The notes under the pieces: generated by a model
Told to the model about the DNA's origin: nothing
What the model saw: only the letters and a program-made list of their open reading frames with translations
The model's database searches: none
Shown here: in pieces, positions 8,163-13,974 of the stretch
How positions within the stretch are numbered: position 1 is the stretch's first letter
Layout: each line of letters opens with the position of its first letter
Translations under genes and position numbers: made by a program
Origin: Tepidibacillus fermentans
Lineage (GTDB): Bacteria > Bacillota > Bacilli > Tepidibacillales > Tepidibacillaceae
NCBI RefSeq assembly: GCF_004342885.1
Contig: NZ_SMAB01000019.1
Coordinates: forward strand, 1 to 45,651
Direction of reading: 5' to 3'
Length of the DNA: 45,651 bases

Positions 8163-8216
8163 ATCACAAAACCGTGAATGGAGTGTGACTGGGTTGTGAA
8201 TTCTGGCAGGCATAAT
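8163..8216 (+). promoter_or_regulatory. Tandem 11-bp repeat operator and promoter of the DUF302 unit (box B)
   Basis: Units start at 8163, 8174, 8185 and 8196 (ATCACAAAACC, GTGAATGGAGT, GTGACTGGGTT, GTGAATTCTGG). The -10 box CATAAT is at 8211-8216, exactly 15 bases after the start of the last unit. This is the clearest example, with GTGA three times in 11-base phase. Confidence 0.75.
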
Positions 8217-8254
8217 AGAGACATGCAAAAGAAAAAACAAAATGGGTGATAGAG

Positions 8255-8386
8255 ATGGATATAATCGTAGACTTCTTTAGCCTTGAAATGTTGCCATACC
8301 ATTTTATCTTAGTATTGCTTGTTGTTTTTTTTGGATTCTCACTAATGTGCAAAATTAATTTTGATGCAAATGGAAAATGTCATTAA
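8255..8386 (+). CDS. Small membrane protein, 43 aa
   Basis: An open frame with ATG 8255 preceded by GGGTGATAGAG encodes 43 residues. An acidic start (MDIIVDFF) leads into one membrane helix (about residues 16-32), then MCKINFDANGKCH with two Cys. It begins about 33 bases after the predicted start site of the box B promoter and lies 24 bases before the DUF302 gene, so it would be the first gene of that unit. I do not recognise a family. The position behind a good promoter and the well-formed helix favour a real gene. Confidence 0.55.
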   Translation: MDIIVDFFSLEMLPYHFILVLLVVFFGFSLMCKINFDANGKCH

Positions 8387-8410
8387 AAAAACCACAAAAA
8401 AGGAGAATGG

Positions 8411-8797
8411 ATGATGATTCATTATACATTTTACACACAAAAAAACGTCGCCACACTTATCTCAGATTTAATGCAGGAGTTAATGAAGAACAACTTCAGT
8501 ATTCTTTGGCAATTTGAACTTCATCAAAAATTAGAGGAGAAGGGTTTCTTCCCAAAAAGAAAGCAAACCATATTAGAGGTATGTAATCCTGATGAAGCCG
8601 CAACTATACTAGGTATTAACCCGTTGGTAGGTTATTTCTTGCCTTGTAAAATTGTGATTACAGAAGAAGAAGATCAAGTATCAGTTGGTCTAATTCGACC
8701 AACAGAGCTAATTTGGCTTACAAAAGATCAACAGGCAGTAGAAAAAGCGCAAGAGATTGAAGCGCAACTCGTGAATGCAATTAACGTAGCAATTTAG
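8411..8797 (+). CDS. DUF302 domain protein
   Basis: A 128-aa soluble protein matching the DUF302 pattern: an early FxWxFELHQKLEEKGF, the ILEVCNPDEAA block with its conserved Cys, and YFLPCKIVI followed by a short basic/acidic tail. The biochemical function of the family is unknown; it is common in bacteria and archaea with sulfur or heavy-metal metabolism. ATG 8411 (or 8414) follows AAGGAG. It is expressed from the repeat-operator promoter at 8163-8216 together with the 43-aa membrane protein. Confidence 0.8.
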   Translation: MMIHYTFYTQKNVATLISDLMQELMKNNFSILWQFELHQKLEEKGFFPKRKQTILEVCNPDEAATILGINPLVGYFLPCKIVITEEEDQVSVGLIRPTELIWLTKDQQAVEKAQEIEAQLVNAINVAI

Positions 8798-8899
8798 AAT
8801 TTTTTATTATTGATGAGCCACTTAAAAATAAAAAGTCTCTCGAATAAACTTATATAACTAAAAAATATGAAAATGTTAATATTGGAAAGGAGAAATATC

Positions 8900-9115
8900 A
8901 TGTTTAAAAAAATGATCAACCATACAAGATTATCAATAGAACAGCGTGCCGAATTAATGATTGTAGCTCTTTTTAATTTTCTAGAAAAGCTATTTGACGG
9001 GGAAGAAGAATACTCAGAAAAAAAGGAACAGATCGCAGAACAAATGATTATTAAGGTCTTTCATTATTTAGAAGAAATGTTTGATGACGAAAGCGAGCAA
9101 GCGGAAACAGCGTAA
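8900..9115 (+). CDS. Small acidic helical protein with internal duplication, 71 aa
   Basis: ATG 8900 follows AAAGGAG by seven bases. The protein consists of two tandem amphipathic units: AELMIVALFNFLEKLFDGEE and AEQMIIKVFHYLEEMFDDES. The spacing is about 32 residues. I do not recognise a family. It lies 34 bases before a PerR-like regulator with no terminator between, so the two are probably cotranscribed. Confidence 0.65.
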   Translation: MFKKMINHTRLSIEQRAELMIVALFNFLEKLFDGEEEYSEKKEQIAEQMIIKVFHYLEEMFDDESEQAETA

Positions 9116-9149
9116 TTAAAAATTTAGAGTAGGAAGGACGAATTAGATT

Positions 9150-9593
9150 ATGATAAATGATTTAAGGAAAGCATTAGAAGAAAGAGATATTGAAGATTTT
9201 AGGTTTACGCCTCAACGCGTTGCCATCTATCATTATTTGAGCCAATCAGATAAACATCCAACAGCCGAAGAGATATTCAAGGAATTGAAGAAGAAATTCC
9301 CTAGCATGAGTATAGCTACGATTTACAACAATTTAAAGGCATTTAAATATGCTGGTTTAGTTCAAGAGTTAGCTTTGAAAAATACTACACGTTTCGAGTT
9401 GAATTCAGGATTCCATTACCACGTAATCTGCCAACATTGTGGGGAGATAAAGGATTTACACTATCCAGTCTTTGAAGATGTGCAACAATTCGCTAAACAA
9501 CATACAGGTTTTCAGATTTATTCCCATAGCATCGAGTTTCAAGGAATATGTGAAACTTGCCAAGCAGAAGGGAATATGAAAAAAACTTCATGA
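9150..9593 (+). CDS. Fur-family transcriptional regulator (PerR-like)
   Basis: A 147-aa metal-dependent repressor. The winged helix is at about 18-85 (RFTPQRVAIY, HPTAEEIF, MSIATIYNNL). The dimerisation domain has the structural zinc site CQHC near 96-99 and CETC near 136-139, and FHYH at about 89-92 supplies regulatory-metal ligands. At the position of PerR Asp85, six residues before the first of these His, this protein has Glu, so peroxide sensing cannot be assumed. GTAGGAAGG precedes the ATG. It follows the 71-aa gene and ends at a terminator. Targets are unknown; no PerR box was found in this window. Confidence 0.85.
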   Translation: MINDLRKALEERDIEDFRFTPQRVAIYHYLSQSDKHPTAEEIFKELKKKFPSMSIATIYNNLKAFKYAGLVQELALKNTTRFELNSGFHYHVICQHCGEIKDLHYPVFEDVQQFAKQHTGFQIYSHSIEFQGICETCQAEGNMKKTS

Positions 9594-9605
9594 ACACCTC
9601 CCATT

Positions 9606-9637
9606 AGCACTAAGTTATGTCTTGGTGCTTCTTTTTT
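9606..9637 (+). terminator. Intrinsic terminator after the Fur-family gene
   Basis: The stem AGCACTAAG/CTTGGTGCT (one T-G pair) with a six-base loop is followed by TCTTTTTT. It runs straight into the next repeat operator. Confidence 0.85.
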
Positions 9638-9691
9638 ATCACGAAAATGTGTAGCTTATGTAACGGTGTTGTGAAATGGAGTGGATATAAT
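9638..9691 (+). promoter_or_regulatory. Tandem 11-bp repeat operator and promoter (box D)
   Basis: Units start at 9638, 9649, 9660 and 9671 (ATCACGAAAAT, GTGTAGCTTAT, GTAACGGTGTT, GTGAAATGGAG). TATAAT at 9686-9691 is again exactly 15 bases after the start of the last unit. Confidence 0.75.
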
Positions 9692-9725
9692 GATATTAGT
9701 AATGAAGAGTGAGGTGGTGAAAGAT

Positions 9726-10262
9726 TTGAAATCACAATTACATGTAATCACAAATAAATTATCCAAAGAAAAAATGAAACCCGTAAAAAATAATAACTTT
9801 ATAAAACCTACTGGTGGATTATGGACGTCAACCTATCACCCAATCTATGGTTCAGAATGGGTACAATATAGCATGAACATTGGTGGAATTTTATTACCAG
9901 ATTCAGAATTTTGGGATGGATATCTTCTAATACCACATAAAAACGCAAGACTTTTTATTATAGATGGATACCAGGACTTAAAGGAATTGATGGATAATTT
10001 CAAAATAGAAATGAAGCTAAGAAATCCTAGTTTCTATTCTCCAAGGGAAGATTTCACAATTGACTTTGAGAAATTACAAAAAGAATATGATGGAATCCAA
10101 TTGACTAAGAAAGGCCTTGCTGAAACGAAAACAACGTATCCATTTAACTTAGATGGATGGGACGTTGAAAGTACAATTTGGTTTCGATGGGTGTTCAAAA
10201 AGGCTTATCCTATTCGACAAAAGTTTTCATATAAGGAAAGTCTGTCTCACGTAGCACTTTAA
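9726..10262 (+). CDS. Unknown protein, 178 aa
   Basis: I do not recognise the family with confidence. The protein is soluble, without signal peptide or membrane helix. It has a notable KPTGGLWTSTYHPIYGSEWV block near residues 28-47, followed by LLIPHKNARLFIIDGY. This suggests a compact enzyme-like alpha/beta fold, not a structural protein. The reading frame is open from 9681, but the -10 box at 9686-9691 means the transcript begins near 9698. TTG at 9726, behind GAGGTGGTGA, is the likeliest start. It is driven by the repeat operator at 9638-9691 and may be cotranscribed with the secreted protein at 10354. Confidence 0.65.
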   Translation: MKSQLHVITNKLSKEKMKPVKNNNFIKPTGGLWTSTYHPIYGSEWVQYSMNIGGILLPDSEFWDGYLLIPHKNARLFIIDGYQDLKELMDNFKIEMKLRNPSFYSPREDFTIDFEKLQKEYDGIQLTKKGLAETKTTYPFNLDGWDVESTIWFRWVFKKAYPIRQKFSYKESLSHVAL

Positions 10263-10353
10263 ATTAAGACACTTTTTCGTAAAACCCACCGAAAAATCAA
10301 ATTGGAAACGGAAATAAGAAGTGAAAACGAAATATTTTAAGGAGGATACACAA

Positions 10354-11037
10354 ATGAATTTAAAAAACAAAATATTACCATTAACATTAGGGTTACTGAT
10401 TAGTGTAGGAACAGTGGGGATTGCAAACGCAGCAGTTTCACCAGATATTCAGGATAGATTGTCAAACTGGATACAGAAAGATTCCAACTCAATGCCAATG
10501 ACTATGAATAACCCGACACAGCCAGTAAACACGGTACAGGTAAAAAACCCTCTAACAACTCAGAATCAAAGTAATGTGCAAAATACCGCTAGTCAAAACC
10601 AACAATATGAACTTTATCAAGAAATGATGAACACGATGACGCCAGAACAAATGCAAGCCATGTACAATACATGGTTACAAATTCAGAAAAATGGTTCAGT
10701 TACAAATCAAAATGATTTATATCAACAAATGATTCAAATGGATCGCCAGATGATGCAAAATGTTACCCCAGAACAGATGATTCAAATGGACAAAGCATGG
10801 ATGGATCAATGGTTAAGGAATAATCAAACGAATCAAGTTCAGCAACGACAGGTACAACCTCAAAACAATTCAAATCAAGCAACACAAACAGTAAAACGTC
10901 CAACTACATCTACAACAAACAGTAATGTTCAAAATGTAAATCGTTCAAACAATGTGGTACCCCATCGGAATATGAATAATAATCAAGGGTATCGCAATAT
11001 GAACAATAGCAATTGGGGGAACAACTGCAATTGGTAA
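10354..11037 (+). CDS. Secreted Met/Gln/Asn-rich protein, paralogue 2
   Basis: A 227-aa exported protein of unknown function, paralogous to the minus-strand gene at 5064-5825. The signal peptide ends IANAA near residue 26. It is followed by VSPDIQDRLSNWIQ, a Thr/Asn/Gln linker, and a helical Met-rich core (MTPEQMQAMYNTW, DLYQQM, MDRQMM, VTPEQMIQMDKAWMDQW). The Asn-rich tail ends NCNW. ATG 10354 follows GGAGG by eight bases; the in-frame GTG at 10321 has none. No separate promoter was evident, so it is probably read from the box D promoter. It ends at a very strong terminator. The repeated TPEQM helices recall stress-induced periplasmic helical proteins, but I could not establish homology. Confidence 0.8.
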   Translation: MNLKNKILPLTLGLLISVGTVGIANAAVSPDIQDRLSNWIQKDSNSMPMTMNNPTQPVNTVQVKNPLTTQNQSNVQNTASQNQQYELYQEMMNTMTPEQMQAMYNTWLQIQKNGSVTNQNDLYQQMIQMDRQMMQNVTPEQMIQMDKAWMDQWLRNNQTNQVQQRQVQPQNNSNQATQTVKRPTTSTTNSNVQNVNRSNNVVPHRNMNNNQGYRNMNNSNWGNNCNW

Positions 11038-11059
11038 TCAAATATAGACAACGAATAGG

Positions 11060-11106
11060 CAAAAGCACTAAAAACAACATTGTTTTAGTGCTTTTGTTTT
11101 TTTTTT
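11060..11106 (+). terminator. Intrinsic terminator after secreted paralogue 2
   Basis: A 17-pair stem CAAAAGCACTAAAA(A)CAA/TTGTTTTAGTGCTTTTG with one bulged A and loop CAT is followed by ten T (11097-11106). Confidence 0.9.
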
Positions 11107-11116
11107 GTCGAATATT

Positions 11117-11201
11117 GTTAACTTTTTGTTACATACGAGGATGAAACCTCACAAAAATGTGAGATGAATGTAACTTCGTTGTTGTGTGAGAAGGTCATAA
11201 T
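11117..11201 (+). promoter_or_regulatory. Tandem 11-bp repeat operator and promoter of the Met-rich/SHOCT unit (box E)
   Basis: The core units start at 11148, 11159, 11170 and 11181 (CTCACAAAAAT, GTGAGATGAAT, GTAACTTCGTT, GTTGTGTGAGA). The -10 box CATAAT at 11196-11201 is 15 bases after the start of the last unit. A further pair, GTTAACTTTTT and GTTACATACGA at 11117 and 11128, lies upstream and could be an auxiliary site. Confidence 0.7.
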
Positions 11202-11231
11202 AAGGATAAAGATAAAACAGGAGTGGATTTC

Positions 11232-11501
11232 ATGACAAGAAAAAAACTAACTATTCTAATTGTACTGCTTAGCATATTCATTGCCATTCTTGGGGTAAAC
11301 AAAATCATGGCAGAAAAGAAACGGCATGATAATCAAATGAATCAATTCAATTTCTATCAAGATGATCCCTCTATAACTAATGGATTTCCAAAATCGACTC
11401 CTGGAATGATGGGACCAGGAATGAGACAGAATCCAGGTTTTAATTCGAATGTGCCCCCCGGACGTTCTACCTATCAATATTATGATAGTTGGTGCTGGTA
11501 A
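11232..11501 (+). CDS. Membrane-anchored Met/Pro/Gly-rich protein, 89 aa
   Basis: An N-terminal membrane helix (residues about 5-26) anchors a short extracytoplasmic tail rich in Met, Pro, Gly, Asn and Gln, including GMMGPGMRQNPG and ending DSWCW. No family recognised. ATG 11232 is preferred to GTG 11223 because AGGAG lies eight bases upstream. It is the first gene behind the box E operator, with the SHOCT gene 25 bases after it. The Trp terminus and the Met-rich tail resemble the two secreted paralogues nearby, suggesting a common surface function (inference). Confidence 0.7.
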   Translation: MTRKKLTILIVLLSIFIAILGVNKIMAEKKRHDNQMNQFNFYQDDPSITNGFPKSTPGMMGPGMRQNPGFNSNVPPGRSTYQYYDSWCW

Positions 11502-11526
11502 TTCTATGAAGTAAAGGAGAATGATA

Positions 11527-11781
11527 ATGTGTTATTGGGAAAATGAGGTATTTGGGTATTCGTATATGAATGGTTTTGATTATGAACTACTTTCATTCAT
11601 TTTTGTCGTGGGTGTTATTGCGATCTTAGTAGGTGTGATTCTTCTAATGAAGTATAGGTATTCATTTTTCACTAGGAATGGTAAAAGTAATGAAGCAATA
11701 GAAATCGTAAAGTTACGCTATGCAAGGGGAGAAATAGATTTACAAGAATATGAGAAATTGATGAATGAATTAGTAAAGTAA
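11527..11781 (+). CDS. SHOCT-domain membrane protein, 84 aa
   Basis: One membrane helix (about residues 20-42) is followed by a basic stretch and a C-terminal SHOCT motif, AIEIVKLRYARGEIDLQEYE (about 58-77). SHOCT is a short helical hairpin found at the end of many small bacterial proteins; its role is unclear. The start ATG at 11527 is used because AAAGGAG lies seven bases before it, while the ATG at 11521 would be too close. It is the second and last gene of its unit and is followed by a terminator. Confidence 0.8.
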   Translation: MCYWENEVFGYSYMNGFDYELLSFIFVVGVIAILVGVILLMKYRYSFFTRNGKSNEAIEIVKLRYARGEIDLQEYEKLMNELVK

Positions 11782-11787
11782 AATCGG

Positions 11788-11829
11788 GAAGCACAAGGTT
11801 TAATTTACCGTTACCTGTGCTTCTTTTTT
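11788..11829 (+). terminator. Intrinsic terminator after the SHOCT gene
   Basis: GAAGCAC-A-AGGT pairs with ACCT-GTGCTTC across a 13-base loop and is followed by TTTTTT. Confidence 0.85.
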
Positions 11830-11833
11830 AATT

Positions 11834-11887
11834 AACACAAAAATGTTAAATAAATGTGATGCGAATGAGAAATTCAAACTTTATCTT
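11834..11887 (+). promoter_or_regulatory. Tandem 11-bp repeat operator and promoter of sigI-rsgI (box F)
   Basis: Units start at 11834, 11845, 11856 and 11867 (AACACAAAAAT, GTTAAATAAAT, GTGATGCGAAT, GAGAAATTCAA). The candidate -10 TATCTT at 11882-11887 is 15 bases after the start of the last unit. The last unit and the -10 are the weakest of the set. Confidence 0.6.
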
Positions 11888-11945
11888 TAATATACCAACC
11901 CAAAATAATCTTTCGTTACGGATAACTTTAATAAGTGGAGTGATA

Positions 11946-12665
11946 ATGATGCACGATGCAACATTAGTGCTTGTTGAATTAGCTCAAGGGGGTAGCACAA
12001 CTTCTCTTGACCAACTCATTCGCGAGCAACAACCTTTCATCCAGAAGACAACAAGTCATATTTGTAAGAGAAATGTACAGTGGGATCAGGATGATGAATT
12101 AAGTATTGCACTCATCGCATTTCATGAAGCAGTTCAAAAGTATAATCCGAATAAAGGTGCTCATTTTTTAACATTTGCTCGTCAAGTGATTCATCAACGG
12201 TTGATTGATTTTTTTCGAAAAGAACAAAGACATCAACATCTTCCGCTTTACTCTTTTACCGATGGAGAAGAAGAGAAAGAAATTAGTAGTATTGAAACTG
12301 AGAAAGCGATTGAAACGCATCAACAAAAAACAGAACAGGAAGAACTTGCAACGACTCTCGAAGATTTCGAACAAAGACTGCTTACATTTGGAATCACTAT
12401 GGATGATTTAGTTGAAGCCTCACCGAAACATCGTGATACAAGAGAGAATTTACTTCGAGTAGCATTGCATTTAAGTAGTTCAGATGAATTATTAGAATCC
12501 TTGATGGAGACCAGAAGATTACCTGTGGCGGATTTAGTGAAACAAGCGAAAGTTAGTCGTCGTGTATTAGAGAAAGGGAGAAAATACATTATTGCTTTAG
12601 CTATAATTATTTCAGAAAACCAATTTTCTAGCCTTAAATACTTTGCTGGTATCGACGATTTTTAG
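11946..12665 (+). CDS. sigI: RNA polymerase sigma-I factor
   Basis: A 239-aa sigma factor of the SigI family, which in Bacillus serves heat and envelope stress and in clostridia polysaccharide sensing. Region 2 is clear (DELSIALIAFHEAVQKYNP, FLTFARQVIHQRLIDFFRKE). The C-terminal helix-turn-helix lies in PVADLVKQAKVSRRVLEKGR. The open frame extends up to 11856, but that overlaps the predicted promoter. ATG 11946 or 11949, behind GTGGAG, is the plausible start. The anti-sigma gene rsgI follows 16 bases downstream. SigI genes are often autoregulated; here the visible operator instead matches the two-component repeats. Confidence 0.92.
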   Translation: MMHDATLVLVELAQGGSTTSLDQLIREQQPFIQKTTSHICKRNVQWDQDDELSIALIAFHEAVQKYNPNKGAHFLTFARQVIHQRLIDFFRKEQRHQHLPLYSFTDGEEEKEISSIETEKAIETHQQKTEQEELATTLEDFEQRLLTFGITMDDLVEASPKHRDTRENLLRVALHLSSSDELLESLMETRRLPVADLVKQAKVSRRVLEKGRKYIIALAIIISENQFSSLKYFAGIDDF

Positions 12666-12681
12666 AAAGAGGTTGGTATAG

Positions 12682-13950
12682 ATGAAGACGAAAGCGATAG
12701 TTTCAAAAATAAAAGAAGATGAAGGCACTATGATTGTACTGACGACGGATCGGCAGTTTTTGAGAATGCCTCTACCTGGCGGGAATCTTCCTTTACTTGG
12801 ACAAACCATTGAAATAGAGTTTCCATTGGAGAAAAATAAAGTGGTTTCGTTGTTTAATAAGAAAAAAATATCGGCGATGAATCAGTGGAACAAAAAATGG
12901 GTATCTATTGCTGCTGTATTTATGCTGGTCTTCCTAAGTATGTTTTATGGGCAATTTGGCGTGACGAAAGCAGCAGCAGCCTATGTTAACTTAGATATGA
13001 AACCGAGTGTACAATTAAAGATAGATAAAAAAGGGTTTGTTCAAGAGGTTGTTGGTTTGAATACAGAAGGGAAACGTTTAGCGGATAGTATTTCGATTAA
13101 CGAAAAGGATGTTTATTCTGCTACACAAACCATCATCCGTGAAGCGAATCGACTTGGTTATCTTACATCCAACCAGAACGTTCTCGTAATGGCAAGTGTT
13201 GTTCAACTAACGAAAGCAGAGAATCCTTTAATCAATGAGCAACTACTTCGACAGATGATTGATCAAGAACTTGCCTCAAAGCAAATGTCAGGCTACATTG
13301 TAATGAATCAAGCAACAAAAGAACAATGGAAACAAGCGAATGATTCGGGTTACACGATGAATGAATATATGGTCCTTGAACATGCGAAGGAACATGGGAT
13401 TGAATTACAACAAGAACAATTGACTAAGGAGCATCATCTTACGGAGTATGTAAGCAATTCAAAAGTTCCAGTTGAACAACTTTTTCCGAATAACAGTTAC
13501 CGTGTTAATTGGCAAAATGAAAACATGAGAGAAGAGAATGATCAAAAAAATAACAACCGTCAGTCTAGTGATATGAATCAAGATAGTATGCAGGAACACA
13601 AACAGTATGAATCAGAAAAACAGCAGAATCAACAATCTAAGCAACCAATGAATCAAGGTTCGAGACAAATGAATAATCAGTCTACCAGATCTGAAGATAG
13701 CAACACAAACACATCAAGCAGAAATGATCCATATACACAAGATCGCTCAACATCAGAACGGAACCAAATGAATCCAAACTCTGATTTAAATCAAACAGAC
13801 AAAACACAAATGGATTCGGATCGTACAACTACTCCAACCATTCAAGACAGGGATAGATGGAGGAACTCACCTACTGAAACACATGAAACTGGGGAATGGA
13901 GTTCCCAATCTGAAGGAGATCGAAATCAAACGACGAATTGGCATAATTAG
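12682..13950 (+). CDS. rsgI: Anti-sigma-I factor RsgI family protein
   Basis: This 422-aa membrane protein should hold SigI inactive at the membrane. The cytoplasmic RsgI N-terminal domain covers about 1-68 and one membrane helix about 72-91. The conserved extracytoplasmic domain follows (YVNLDMKPSVQLKID near 98-112, then DAT-like ISINEKD). Beyond about residue 275 the tail is a long, low-complexity Asn/Gln/Ser/Asp/Thr stretch with many Met and no recognisable carbohydrate-binding module. GAAAGAGG precedes the ATG. It is coupled with sigI. The Asn/Gln-rich ectodomain resembles the composition of the two secreted proteins nearby. Confidence 0.9.
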   Translation: MKTKAIVSKIKEDEGTMIVLTTDRQFLRMPLPGGNLPLLGQTIEIEFPLEKNKVVSLFNKKKISAMNQWNKKWVSIAAVFMLVFLSMFYGQFGVTKAAAAYVNLDMKPSVQLKIDKKGFVQEVVGLNTEGKRLADSISINEKDVYSATQTIIREANRLGYLTSNQNVLVMASVVQLTKAENPLINEQLLRQMIDQELASKQMSGYIVMNQATKEQWKQANDSGYTMNEYMVLEHAKEHGIELQQEQLTKEHHLTEYVSNSKVPVEQLFPNNSYRVNWQNENMREENDQKNNNRQSSDMNQDSMQEHKQYESEKQQNQQSKQPMNQGSRQMNNQSTRSEDSNTNTSSRNDPYTQDRSTSERNQMNPNSDLNQTDKTQMDSDRTTTPTIQDRDRWRNSPTETHETGEWSSQSEGDRNQTTNWHN

Positions 13951-13974
13951 TTAAAATGAAGGAGAGTTCATCAT

